A stretch of 64,000 bases of DNA from Glaciecola sp. GTDB lineage: Bacteria > Pseudomonadota > Gammaproteobacteria > Enterobacterales > Alteromonadaceae. Location of the stretch: positions 169,559 through 233,558 of the forward strand of contig JAQWNF010000029.1 in the NCBI GenBank assembly GCA_029246415.1, written 5' to 3'. A program made the translations under genes and the position numbers. The notes below the pieces were generated by a model. That model was not told the origin of the DNA. It searched no databases and worked only from the letters and a program-made list of their open reading frames with translations. Shown in pieces: positions 47,064 to 56,421 of the stretch. The number at the start of each line of letters is the position of its first letter. Position 1 is the stretch's first letter.

Positions 47064-47147
47064 ATATACAATCTTTATCTCGATCCTAACTTTGATTTGC
47101 ACTTTGCGCTAGCGCTTTGTAGTATGCAGTCAACTTATTAAGCTTGT

Positions 47148-49334
47148 ATGCCCATGAACTTTCTTGATTATCACAATAACCAAAGCCGTTTTCGTATTGA
47201 TACCGCGTTTAAGTGGTGTGTAAGGTTTTCGGGGATATTAGTTATTTTAACCTTTATTGCGTTAATTTTGACATTAGCTAATCGCGCCTCTCCATTGCTA
47301 TATTCACCTCAGGTGAGTGTTAATCAACAGATCTTATTACCTGATTCAGGCAACATTTTAGCCGCTGGTGCATCTGGAAATTCGCGGATTATCAGTTACG
47401 CTAACGATCCAATGAAACCTGATTTGTGTCGTTTGTCAGTTTGGGATGAGCAGGACTTGGCAGCCCCAATTGCACATTATTCACTTAACTGTGCTGCTGG
47501 AATAAAAGTAGTTAACTATAAGGCCTCTGTAGTGGCCTTTTATATTGAAGAACACACGTTAAAAGCATTGACATTAACGTCGGATAAATTTGTGCCAGCG
47601 CTACAGTATTCTCGCCGCTTACCACAACAGTCATCTTTAGATTTGCAGACATCAACAACACTCGTCAATCAGGTGAATCTACTAAATGACAGTTTACTAA
47701 TAGAAACAAAATCGGGTATTTGGCGCTCGTCAGTGTCACAAGCTTCTGAGTTTGAACTGTTATCACAAGCCCGATATTTACCTGATTCTGACTATTCAGT
47801 GCTGGATTTGTCTCAAGCTAATCAACTAGTGTTTTTACAAGGTACTGATTTGATAATTAGTGCGATGAATAAGCCTTCTTTTAACTATCCCATTGATGGG
47901 GAGTTAATTGCATTATACCCCTCATATCAACCTAATGTGTTTTTTGCTCAGATATTACAACGAGCTGATACGCCAAAACCAAAGTTAGCACTAGTTCGAA
48001 TTAGCATAAACCGCACAGCTTATAGTGGATTAACGCTCAATGCAGTCGAGCTTAAGTCACTGCCTTTTGTGGCACAGTCGCAAACACGGTTTTGGGTTGG
48101 AGAGAATGATATCCACAACATTGTAAATGTGATTACTGAAACTGGTAATGCTAGTGTATTTACTATGTTCAACAGTGTCACACTTGAACCGTTAACACAG
48201 ATGAATTTACCCAACAATGATGCTGCAATTCAATCAGCACAGTTTAGTCGCGATGGCTTTGTTTTAGCTCAAGACTCTGAGATAAACCGCTATGAATTTT
48301 CTCAATTAGCGTCGGCGCTTACCTATGCCGAGCTATTTTCAGCGCAAACTTACATAGGTTACAACGAGCCTGCGCAACATTGGCAAACGAATCCCTCTTT
48401 GGATTACCAAGACCGTAAATATAACGTGATGCCATTACTAATTGGTAGTGCCAAAGTCAGTCTGCTAGCTCTGTTGGTGGCGATCCCGCTGGCACTGGGA
48501 TGTGCTGTTTATGTCGGATATTTTGCGCCGATGATGGTCAAAAAAATAATTAAACCGTTTATCGAAATCTTAGAAGCTATTCCATCGGTTGCGATAGGTC
48601 TGATTGCGGCAGTGTGGTTAGCGCCGTTAGCTGAATCTTTTTTATTGTCGTTTATTTTCTTCATTTTCCTTTTGCCACTGGTATTGTTTATGGCGCACGG
48701 TTGTTTCGTGTTGAGTAATAAGTTGGGTGTGGAGCATATTTTTAAGCATATTGAGTTAGCCTTACAAATTGTATTAATTCTTGGATTAGTGTGGATATGT
48801 TTTGTTGGATTAGTCACGCCGATGGGAACATTATTTAGCGATTTTCAAACTCAAATGATAGCAATTGATAAATCGACTTTGGTAGTTGGGATTGCGATGG
48901 GGATAGCCATTTCGCCAACTATATTTTCGTTAGCCGAAGATGCGTTAAGTGGTGTGCCGCGAACGATGATCAAGGCTGCAGCTGCTCTAGGTGCGACGCG
49001 TTTGCAAACGTTGATGTATATTATGCTGCCGACTGCTGCGCCAGGATTAATTGCCGCCATTATGATTGGGTTAGGTCGTGCATTTGGTGAAACGATGATT
49101 GTATTGATGGTGACAGGTAATACCCCTATTGCAAATTGGGATATTTTTACCGGTGTGCGGTCGTTATCGGCAAATTTAGTGATAGAGTTACCTGAGGCAA
49201 ATCAGACGAATAGTCATTTGACTGTATTATTTGTCACAGCCTTATTGTTATTTTTGTTTACGTTTTGCCTGAACTCCATTGCAGAGCTGATCAAGCATAA
49301 ACAAAGTAATGTGTTGCGAGGGGTAAATGAATAA
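47148..49334 (+). CDS. pstC: Phosphate ABC transporter permease PstC, long form
   Basis: PstC is one of two membrane subunits of the high-affinity phosphate importer. This form is 728 aa, more than twice the 319-aa E. coli protein. One N-terminal helix (about residues 28-50) is followed by a periplasmic region of about 360 residues, then the permease core with about six helices from residue 430 (LLIGSAKVSLLALLVAIPLALG) and the EAA loop GALRTMIKAAAALGATRLQTL-like segment near 600. Long forms are known in Alteromonadales and Vibrio; the insert's role is unknown. Start ATG 47148 has no strong ribosome-binding site. It overlaps pstA by 8 nt. Confidence 0.93.
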   Translation: MPMNFLDYHNNQSRFRIDTAFKWCVRFSGILVILTFIALILTLANRASPLLYSPQVSVNQQILLPDSGNILAAGASGNSRIISYANDPMKPDLCRLSVWDEQDLAAPIAHYSLNCAAGIKVVNYKASVVAFYIEEHTLKALTLTSDKFVPALQYSRRLPQQSSLDLQTSTTLVNQVNLLNDSLLIETKSGIWRSSVSQASEFELLSQARYLPDSDYSVLDLSQANQLVFLQGTDLIISAMNKPSFNYPIDGELIALYPSYQPNVFFAQILQRADTPKPKLALVRISINRTAYSGLTLNAVELKSLPFVAQSQTRFWVGENDIHNIVNVITETGNASVFTMFNSVTLEPLTQMNLPNNDAAIQSAQFSRDGFVLAQDSEINRYEFSQLASALTYAELFSAQTYIGYNEPAQHWQTNPSLDYQDRKYNVMPLLIGSAKVSLLALLVAIPLALGCAVYVGYFAPMMVKKIIKPFIEILEAIPSVAIGLIAAVWLAPLAESFLLSFIFFIFLLPLVLFMAHGCFVLSNKLGVEHIFKHIELALQIVLILGLVWICFVGLVTPMGTLFSDFQTQMIAIDKSTLVVGIAMGIAISPTIFSLAEDALSGVPRTMIKAAAALGATRLQTLMYIMLPTAAPGLIAAIMIGLGRAFGETMIVLMVTGNTPIANWDIFTGVRSLSANLVIELPEANQTNSHLTVLFVTALLLFLFTFCLNSIAELIKHKQSNVLRGVNE

Positions 49335-50892
49335 ATTCGAACCAACTCGTTCTGGTTTTTTTGCCATCAATATCAGTGCGACTGCTGCGGCATTGTTATC
49401 TTTGTCATTACTGAGTATTTTGTTATACATCTTGGTTAAGGGAGTAAGTTACTTTTCATTTTTCCCTACGGTTGCTGTGTACTGGGAGCAAGCATATGCT
49501 GAATCAAAGGTAGAATTTGCCCAGCAATACCATGGCGATGCTAATGCTACTGATGTGACTTTGTTATTATATGATCCCGTGACACAGCGGAATCAACAAG
49601 TCACGGTTAAGCAGTCTGATATCTCGATAATGCAACCTACGGTCCCTATTTGGACGCTATATCTCAAGAATGGCGCTCAATTGTTTGGTCAGAATTTGAC
49701 GATATCAATGACGCAAGAACAAGTCGTCGAGATATTGAGTTATTCTGCTAAAAACACCTCTAAAGCAAACATTGCTATTGCACAACTTCAGCAACAACGC
49801 CGTGATATTGTCAGTGCTCTCGGGCCATTACAATCAAAATACGCAGAGTTCATACGGATTAATATCACGCCAGAAGCGCCAGTCTATAGGCGCTTGGTTG
49901 AACAAATTGAAACCCAACAACGAATACTACAGCAGATTGATTGGGAGTTAGAGCAGTTTAGATTGAACTTTGTACTGGCCAGTGGTGAGTCTGATTCGGT
50001 CTCTCTGTACAATGTCGAATACATCCTTAACACCAATGATCTGTCTTGGTTTGAGCGGGTAATATTTGGCGCAGTAAAAATTTGGGATTTTTTAACAGAT
50101 ACACCGAAACAAGCAAATTCTACTGGTGGTGTCTTTCCTGCGCTGTTTGGGACATTGTTACTGGTCTTTTTAATGACCATTATGGTAATGCCATTGGGTG
50201 TGTTAACCGCGCTATATTTACATGAATATGCGGGGAATAATGGATTAACAATAGTGCTCAGGACTATCATTACCAATCTGGCTGGGATCCCCTCTATCGT
50301 ATTTGGTGTGTTTGGTTTAGGCTTGTTTGTGTTTGTGATGGGAACCAGTCTGGATCAGTTGTTCTATGGGGACCGTTTACCCACGCCTACATTTGGGACT
50401 CCCGGGATATTATGGGCCGCACTGACTATGGCTTTATTGACGTTACCTGTGGTGATTGTTGCCACCGAAGAAGGATTAAGGCAAGTCCCTGATGGCTTAA
50501 AAAAAGGCGCCATGGCCTTGGGGGCAACCAAATATGAAATGATCCGCAATATCGTGTTGCCGATTGCGAGTCCGAGTATTGTCACTGGTGGGATTTTAGC
50601 TATTGCTCGTGCGGCTGGTGAAGTGGCGCCATTATTATTGGTCGGTGCAGTGATGTATGCACCAACTTTACCAGTAGATACTACTTTTCCCTATGTGCAT
50701 TTAGAACGGCAGTTTATGCACTTAGGTGTGCTTGTGTTTGACGGTGTGTTTCATAGTCAAAACAACATCAACGCCTCATCAATGATGTTTGCGACCTGTT
50801 TACTACTCATTTTGATTGTATTGGTGTTAAACTCATTAGCTAGCTGGTTGCGCTTTAAGCTCAAAAAACAATATGATTGGCAATCTAATTAA
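49327..50892 (+). CDS. pstA: Phosphate ABC transporter permease PstA, long form
   Basis: PstA pairs with PstC in the phosphate channel. The 521-aa product has one N-terminal helix (about 15-40), a periplasmic domain of about 230 residues with a helical coiled-coil-like part (residues 150-215) and then the permease core from about 280 (FPALFGTLLLVFLMTIMVMPLG). The EAA loop GLRQVPDGLKKGAMALGATK and RAAGEVAPLLLVGA are clear. E. coli PstA is 296 aa, so like PstC this form carries a large extra periplasmic module. It overlaps pstC and is 12 nt before pstB. Confidence 0.94.
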   Translation: MNKFEPTRSGFFAINISATAAALLSLSLLSILLYILVKGVSYFSFFPTVAVYWEQAYAESKVEFAQQYHGDANATDVTLLLYDPVTQRNQQVTVKQSDISIMQPTVPIWTLYLKNGAQLFGQNLTISMTQEQVVEILSYSAKNTSKANIAIAQLQQQRRDIVSALGPLQSKYAEFIRINITPEAPVYRRLVEQIETQQRILQQIDWELEQFRLNFVLASGESDSVSLYNVEYILNTNDLSWFERVIFGAVKIWDFLTDTPKQANSTGGVFPALFGTLLLVFLMTIMVMPLGVLTALYLHEYAGNNGLTIVLRTIITNLAGIPSIVFGVFGLGLFVFVMGTSLDQLFYGDRLPTPTFGTPGILWAALTMALLTLPVVIVATEEGLRQVPDGLKKGAMALGATKYEMIRNIVLPIASPSIVTGGILAIARAAGEVAPLLLVGAVMYAPTLPVDTTFPYVHLERQFMHLGVLVFDGVFHSQNNINASSMMFATCLLLILIVLVLNSLASWLRFKLKKQYDWQSN

Positions 50893-50904
50893 GGGACGTG
50901 TTAC

Positions 50905-51708
50905 ATGAAGTTGTTTAATACCAAAAGAGCCTCTCCCAATAAACTCTCAGCAGATCAAATTGCAGTGGATATTGACGGGTTGAGTGTGCGTTTAAATCAA
51001 AAAAAGGTATTAAAAAAGATTTCGATGCGCATCCCTGCATTTTCTATTACATCCGTGATAGGACAAAGTGGCTGTGGTAAAACCACATTACTCAATGCGA
51101 TGAATCGCATGAATGAAATTGTTCCAGAGCATCAAACTACAGGGCAAATTTGGATGGATGGTCGTGATATTAACCATCGACGTGAAAATGTATCCCGGTT
51201 ACGAACCAATGTAGGAATGGTATTTCAGCGCCCAAACCCCTTTCCTATGTCGATATATGAAAATGTGTGTTTTGGCTTAAAATTACAGAATAAAAATAAT
51301 CGTCGACAACTAGATGACGCCGTCGAACGCGCATTAATTAATGCTGCGTTATGGGATGAAGTGAAAGACCGATTGCACGAACCTGCGGGAATACTATCGG
51401 GGGGGCAACAACAACGTCTGATGATAGCTAGAGCACTGGCCCTAAAACCACAAATACTGTTACTTGATGAGCCCACTTCCGCACTCGATCCCCTTGCGAC
51501 ATTGTTTATTGAAGAACTAATGCAAAGCTTAAAGAAGCATACGACTATCGTGATGGTGACACATAACATGCAACAAGCGGCGCGCATTTCAGATTACACT
51601 GCATTTATTCATAAAGGAGAGTTAGTCGAATTTACTAACTCAGACAAACTGTTTACCAATCCTAAACGAAAACAAACAGAAGATTATATTACTGGGCGTT
51701 ACGGGTAA
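50905..51708 (+). CDS. pstB: Phosphate ABC transporter ATP-binding protein
   Basis: PstB hydrolyses ATP to drive phosphate import. The 267-aa protein shows Walker [11 protein letters not shown]-loop [16 protein letters not shown], signature LSGGQQQRL, Walker [16 protein letters not shown] and the switch His in [10 protein letters not shown]. It follows pstA by 12 nt and precedes phoU by 4 nt. ATG 50905 is used. Confidence 0.98.
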   Translation: MKLFNTKRASPNKLSADQIAVDIDGLSVRLNQKKVLKKISMRIPAFSITSVIGQSGCGKTTLLNAMNRMNEIVPEHQTTGQIWMDGRDINHRRENVSRLRTNVGMVFQRPNPFPMSIYENVCFGLKLQNKNNRRQLDDAVERALINAALWDEVKDRLHEPAGILSGGQQQRLMIARALALKPQILLLDEPTSALDPLATLFIEELMQSLKKHTTIVMVTHNMQQAARISDYTAFIHKGELVEFTNSDKLFTNPKRKQTEDYITGRYG

Positions 51709-51712
51709 TTTT

Positions 51713-52435
51713 ATGGCACATATTGAGTTTAATACGCATATCTCTGGCAGTTTTAACCGTGAATTAGAAGATTTACGCAATGCGGTGTTAGTGATGGGCG
51801 GCGAAATCGAACAACAGTTGCTCAACACGCTTAAAGCAATGCAGTTTAACGATGCCAGTTTAGCTGAAAAAGTCGTTATTAACGATATTAAGATCAATGG
51901 CTTAGAAGTCGAAATTGACCAAGAATGTTTGCGGATTTTAGCAACGAGAAACCCCACAGCCAGTGATTTGCGCTTAGTGGTAACGGTATCTAAAACGATT
52001 ACCGATATTGAGCGAATGGGAGACGAAATTGAGCGGGTTGCCAAATTAATCACCAAAGGCACTTTCCAGATAGATGAACAAATTAAACTCAATACGATCG
52101 CGCTTGGTGAAGAAATAGTCAAAATGATGCAACAAACATTCGATGCCTATGCTCGACAAGATGTGTCAGCAGCCTTAAAAGTATACGAACATGACACGCT
52201 TATCGATGCAAAATACCAACACATTGTTAGGCTTCTCAAAGAGCGAATTCAGGGGGATTTAACCTACCTTGATGAATGGCTAGACATCATGTCAGGCCTG
52301 AGAGCACTGGAGCGAATTGGTGATCGCTGCAAAAATGTATGCGAATACATTATCTACCTCGCAGGTGGCCAAGATGTTCGACATACTAACGCCAAGAAAA
52401 TACAAAAAAAGATAAAAGCCATGATATTGTCATAA
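51713..52435 (+). CDS. phoU: Phosphate signalling protein PhoU
   Basis: PhoU couples the Pst transporter to the PhoR/PhoB system and limits phosphate uptake when phosphate is plentiful. The 240-aa all-helical protein has two PhoU repeats with ERMGDEIERVAKL (about residue 100) and ERIGDRCKNVCEYI (about residue 203). It is the last gene of pstCAB-phoU; phoB/phoR and pstS are not in the window. A Pho-box-like triple repeat overlaps its stop codon and faces the next gene. Confidence 0.97.
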   Translation: MAHIEFNTHISGSFNRELEDLRNAVLVMGGEIEQQLLNTLKAMQFNDASLAEKVVINDIKINGLEVEIDQECLRILATRNPTASDLRLVVTVSKTITDIERMGDEIERVAKLITKGTFQIDEQIKLNTIALGEEIVKMMQQTFDAYARQDVSAALKVYEHDTLIDAKYQHIVRLLKERIQGDLTYLDEWLDIMSGLRALERIGDRCKNVCEYIIYLAGGQDVRHTNAKKIQKKIKAMILS

Positions 52436-52455
52436 AAGCTTCATAATTCTTTCAT
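52427..52455 (+). promoter_or_regulatory. Triple Pho-box-like repeat upstream of pit
   Basis: TTGTCAT-AAAA-GCTTCAT-AATT-CTTTCAT gives three 7-mers at exact 11-bp period; the outer two match CTGTCAT at 6 of 7 positions. The array starts inside the phoU 3' end. TATACA (52455-52460) or TAGAAT (52462-52467) could be the -10. Confidence 0.6.
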
Positions 52456-52534
52456 ATACATTAGAATGGTGTCCATCAGATAATATGTGCTATGATTTTT
52501 AGTCAATTACTACAGTAGTAAAAAGGTTTTTATT

Positions 52535-53803
52535 TTGGATATAATCACAACTTACGGCGTCATGTTGATCGGTTTAGCTGCATTCGTCGGCTTTATTATG
52601 GCATGGGGTATCGGGGCAAATGATGTGGCGAATGCCATGGGTACATCAGTTGGCTCTAAAGCATTAACGATGAAACAAGCAATCTTTATTGCGATGATTT
52701 TTGAGTTTGCAGGTGCCTATTTGGCTGGTGGGGAAGTAACTTCGACTATCCGTAAAGGTATTATCGATTCTGCTTATTTCATTGACGCTCCTGAGTACCT
52801 AGTCTTAGGTATGATATCTTCTTTATTTGCTGCAGGCATATGGCTTGCTGTGGCTTCTTACTTTGGTTGGCCAGTATCTACCACTCATTCTATCATCGGT
52901 GCTATTGTTGGTTTTACCGCTGTAGGTGTGTCTGTTGATGCCGTTGCTTGGGGCAAAGTAGGTGGTGTTGTAGGTAGTTGGATTATTACGCCGGCCATCT
53001 CCGGTGTAATTGCTTACTTAATTTATATGAGCGCGAAAAAAGTTATTTTTGACGCGGCATCCCCAATTATCAATGCGAAAAAATTCGTACCAATATACAT
53101 GGCCTTAGCTGGTTTTGTTATGTCACTAGTGACAATCAAAAAAGGCTTGAAGCATGTCGGCTTAGAACTCGATACGGTAACAGGTTATTCTCTAGCTGTC
53201 TCGATTGCAGTAGCTGTTGGTGTGATTGGTTTCATTATTATTCGTAAAATAGAAGTCAATCCAAATGCTTCAGAAGAAGAACAGCACTCCACAATTGAGC
53301 GCATCTTTGCAGTATTAATGGTCTTAACAGCTTGTTGTATGGCTTTTGCTCATGGTTCAAATGATGTTGCTAACGCAATCGGTCCATTGGCTGCGGTAGT
53401 GAGCGTGGTGAACTCTGGTGGTCAGATTAATTCAAGTTCACCGCTAGAGTGGTGGATTTTACCGCTTGGTGGTATCGGTATTGTTGCTGGTTTGGCTTTA
53501 TTTGGTCATCGCGTAATTAAAACCATAGGTACCAAGATCACTCATTTAACACCTTCAAAAGGCTTTGCTGCTGAATTAGCTGCTGCGACCACGGTTGTTG
53601 TTGCTTCTGGTTCGGGCTTACCTATCTCAACCACACAAACATTAGTCGGTGCGGTTGTGGGTGTAGGTTTAGCGAGAGGTATTGCAGCACTTAACCTTAA
53701 AATGTTTAAAACGATTGCAATGTCTTGGATTGTTACCTTACCTGCGGGTGCGGTATTATCAATCATATTCTTCTACATCTTAACGTTCCTGTTCGGTGTC
53801 TAG
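52535..53803 (+). CDS. pit: Inorganic phosphate transporter, PiT family
   Basis: A low-affinity, proton- or sodium-coupled phosphate (metal-phosphate) symporter. The 422-aa protein has about ten hydrophobic helices and the two inverted PiT signatures GANDVANAMGTSVGSKALT (residues 27-45) and GSNDVANAIGPLAAV. The start is TTG 52535 with AAAGG about ten bases upstream; no better ATG exists without cutting the first signature helix. Its Pho-like array suggests induction or repression by PhoB together with pst. Pit next to pst-phoU puts high- and low-affinity phosphate uptake at one locus. Confidence 0.95.
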   Translation: MDIITTYGVMLIGLAAFVGFIMAWGIGANDVANAMGTSVGSKALTMKQAIFIAMIFEFAGAYLAGGEVTSTIRKGIIDSAYFIDAPEYLVLGMISSLFAAGIWLAVASYFGWPVSTTHSIIGAIVGFTAVGVSVDAVAWGKVGGVVGSWIITPAISGVIAYLIYMSAKKVIFDAASPIINAKKFVPIYMALAGFVMSLVTIKKGLKHVGLELDTVTGYSLAVSIAVAVGVIGFIIIRKIEVNPNASEEEQHSTIERIFAVLMVLTACCMAFAHGSNDVANAIGPLAAVVSVVNSGGQINSSSPLEWWILPLGGIGIVAGLALFGHRVIKTIGTKITHLTPSKGFAAELAAATTVVVASGSGLPISTTQTLVGAVVGVGLARGIAALNLKMFKTIAMSWIVTLPAGAVLSIIFFYILTFLFGV

Positions 53804-53844
53804 TTTACTAGCCTCCTCAATACTTGATGTTAGGTCATAACGTA

Positions 53845-54750
53845 ATGAAATGGCCTAACATTAAACACCTATATTATTTGTTAATGCTGCATGAAGAGCA
53901 GCATTTTCACCGTGCTGCAAAACGTTGTTTTATCAGTCAATCAACACTCAGTGCAGCGATACAAAATCTTGAAGAACAATGTGGTAACCAGATTTTAGAG
54001 CGTGACAACAAGCAATTTGTGTTCACTTCTTTTGGTTTGGATTTAGTCCAGCAGGCCAAGTTATTGGTCGAGCATGCCAGTGAGTTTACGCAATTTGCAC
54101 AAACTGGTGGTGATTGGCGCCGCTCTGTCGTAAAAGTAGGAGTGATTCCTACGATCGCTCCTTTTGTATTTACTGACATATTGCATGCCACGCAGCAGCA
54201 ATACCCAGATTTACGCTTGTTGCTAAGTGAAGATACGTCTGAAAATTTAGTCGCTCAGTTACAAGATGGTAAGCTTGATGCCGTGTTACTGGCGCTGCCA
54301 TATCCTACACCGAATTGTAAGCAACTCTTATTGGGTTACGACCCGTTTCATTTAGTCGGTCACCCTGAACAGTTAAAAAGCCTACCCACACCGTTTGCTT
54401 ATTCAGCTTTGCCCAAAGACAGTGTGTATCTGCTGCAAGCGGAGCATTGTATGACGGATCATGCCGTCTCTGCATGTCAAATTGCTTATCAAGAACAAGT
54501 TAATTCGCTGTCGGCGAGCAGTATTTATACCTTGCTGCAAATGGCCCAGCATCATCATGGCTTTACGTTTATCCCTGAACTTGCAAAACGCCAAGGTATT
54601 CTAGACAATATGCCGTTGGCCACCTTACCGAGCGATGGCAGTGCGTATCGTGAAATTGCTTTGGTATGGCGTAAAACCTCGCAACGTTCTGCGTTATTCA
54701 CCAGCTTGGCAGGCCTTATTTCTCCTCTAATGCCCATTCCTGCTAAATAA
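53845..54750 (+). CDS. oxyR: Hydrogen peroxide-sensing regulator OxyR
   Basis: A 301-aa LysR-type activator. The N-terminal HTH (HFHRAAKRCFISQSTLSAAI) and substrate domain match OxyR. The peroxide-sensing cysteines are conserved: C202 and C211 in HCMTDHAVSAC have the same 9-residue spacing as E. coli C199/C208. ATG 53845 gives MKWPNIKHLYYLLML, aligned with the family start; the frame is open to 53824. It is 41 nt downstream of pit but probably has its own control. Candidate targets in the window include yaaA. Confidence 0.9.
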   Translation: MKWPNIKHLYYLLMLHEEQHFHRAAKRCFISQSTLSAAIQNLEEQCGNQILERDNKQFVFTSFGLDLVQQAKLLVEHASEFTQFAQTGGDWRRSVVKVGVIPTIAPFVFTDILHATQQQYPDLRLLLSEDTSENLVAQLQDGKLDAVLLALPYPTPNCKQLLLGYDPFHLVGHPEQLKSLPTPFAYSALPKDSVYLLQAEHCMTDHAVSACQIAYQEQVNSLSASSIYTLLQMAQHHHGFTFIPELAKRQGILDNMPLATLPSDGSAYREIALVWRKTSQRSALFTSLAGLISPLMPIPAK

Positions 54751-54767
54751 AACCAACCTTTTGTATA

Positions 54768-54793
54768 ATAGTATTTATTAGTCCAAATACTAT
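54768..54793. other. Perfect inverted repeat upstream of a histidine kinase gene
   Basis: ATAGTATTT-ATTAGTCC-AAATACTAT is a perfect 9-bp inverted repeat with an 8-nt spacer between oxyR and the kinase gene at 54825. No T-run follows, so an operator or mRNA structure is as likely as a terminator. Confidence 0.45.
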
Positions 54794-54824
54794 AGTTAAC
54801 CAGTATATTGATCTTGGATAACTT

Positions 54825-56369
54825 ATGAGTAATACGACGCCCTTAAATGCCTTTAATTTTGATATTCAGGCTAATGATTGTACTATAGAAAAAGAGAGCT
54901 ATTTGTCTATTGATTATGCATCTTATATCCAAGATTTAATACAAACTCTCTCCGTTTTTGCCATCGGAGTCGCGCTGCTTAAACACCACAAATTAGAAAT
55001 GGTCGCAGGGTCTAACTCCAAGGTGTGTGCGATTAATCCTAATGATTTCTACACGCAACAGACTGTCAGTAACGCACAAGTTACCGAGATGATGATGCCT
55101 TTTGGTTCGTTTAATCAATACACGCAACAAAGCGATACCGAAATAGACATTCACTATTATTACGGTGTGCCATTGTTTAGTGCGCCCGACGAATGTATCG
55201 GTTGTTTATTTTTAATGAACAGTGATTCGGAGTCTTTAAGCGAAAAAGATAAAATATCGATCAGTCTGAATGTACAAATATTAGAATCGAAAATTGCTCT
55301 AGCTGATGCTCATCGTGTTTATCATGAGGCACTACATTTTCAAAATATGATTGTTAATAATTCCGATAATTTTATTTTTGTTAAAAATCACAAATTTGAA
55401 ATTGTATTTGCTAACAATGCTTTTTTGAATGTGTACCCTGAAGCGCAACGAGACAAAATTATTGGTTACACAACCGTTGAAGAATATGAGCCAGATGAGG
55501 TAGAGTTATTTTTAGCGAATGACAAAACTGCTTTTTCTCAAGGGGTACATAAATGTTTCGAGACGATCTCGTTTCCTAATGGTGAGATCCGAACAGTAGA
55601 GACCACCAAAACCCGTTTTGCACATGGTGATGAAGTATTTATTTTAGGTATTTGCATCGACGTGACCGAGCAGCAACATTTAGCCCAGCAGTGTGATGCC
55701 AAACAACAAGAATTATCTGAATTTGCTGACTTGGCAACGCACGACATGCGCAAGCCAATTAATAATATTCATCAATTAGTTGATTATATTATTGAAGATA
55801 ACGAAATGAACTTTGATAATACAACGCATTCACAACTCGAAGAAATAAAATCTCGATGTTTATCGATGAGCACATTTTTAAATGATATGTACGAATACGC
55901 ACAAATCGGTCAAGCAAAAGTGTTACCGTCTAGTTTTAATATCAAATCTCTAGTTACAGATATGGTTTATTTATTTGATATTCCGGCGGCAATGGAACTG
56001 ACGGTTGCAGATGTCGATGTGTGCCTGCCGCAAGTCCCGGTAAAAATGATTTTGTTGCAGTTACTAAGTAATGCAGTAAATCATTATGGTACTCATTCAG
56101 AAAATGATGCAGGGACGATTAGTGTCGATGTAGACATCGTAAAGCATGGTGTTTCGATGACCGTCACCGATGACGGGCAAGGGATGAATGATCTATTACA
56201 AAAAAATGCATTTGTGTTGTTCAATCATGCTAATCGTAACCAACATGTCAAAGGTTCTGGCAAAGGCTTGCCCATGGTTAAAAAGTTAATTGAACAATAT
56301 CGTGGTGAAGTTAGGTTAACTTCGCGCTTAAACGAAGGGACGTCTGTTACTGTTTTTTGGCCGAATTGA
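54825..56369 (+). CDS. Soluble GAF-PAS sensor histidine kinase
   Basis: A 514-aa cytoplasmic kinase without membrane segments. Residues 38-155 are GAF-like, 172-285 a PAS domain with PAC end (ICIDVTEQQ), then a short coiled coil, HisKA with phospho-accepting His306 in ATHDMRKPINN, and an ATPase domain (LLSNAVNHYG, DDGQGM, GSGKGLPMVKKLIEQ, GTSVTVFWP). No response regulator is adjacent. The next genes are a KAS III enzyme and then the PrsK/PrsR pair. The ligand sensed by the GAF or PAS domain cannot be inferred. Confidence 0.9.
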   Translation: MSNTTPLNAFNFDIQANDCTIEKESYLSIDYASYIQDLIQTLSVFAIGVALLKHHKLEMVAGSNSKVCAINPNDFYTQQTVSNAQVTEMMMPFGSFNQYTQQSDTEIDIHYYYGVPLFSAPDECIGCLFLMNSDSESLSEKDKISISLNVQILESKIALADAHRVYHEALHFQNMIVNNSDNFIFVKNHKFEIVFANNAFLNVYPEAQRDKIIGYTTVEEYEPDEVELFLANDKTAFSQGVHKCFETISFPNGEIRTVETTKTRFAHGDEVFILGICIDVTEQQHLAQQCDAKQQELSEFADLATHDMRKPINNIHQLVDYIIEDNEMNFDNTTHSQLEEIKSRCLSMSTFLNDMYEYAQIGQAKVLPSSFNIKSLVTDMVYLFDIPAAMELTVADVDVCLPQVPVKMILLQLLSNAVNHYGTHSENDAGTISVDVDIVKHGVSMTVTDDGQGMNDLLQKNAFVLFNHANRNQHVKGSGKGLPMVKKLIEQYRGEVRLTSRLNEGTSVTVFWPN

Positions 56370-56421
56370 TATTCTGAGTATTCGTGGTAAGCTTTAACAA
56401 AATACAATAAAAAGAATTATC

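Noticed and set aside
51640..52122. 160-codon - strand ORF across pstB-phoU
   Set aside because: Antisense shadow; Ser/Ile-rich low-quality composition and no start signal.
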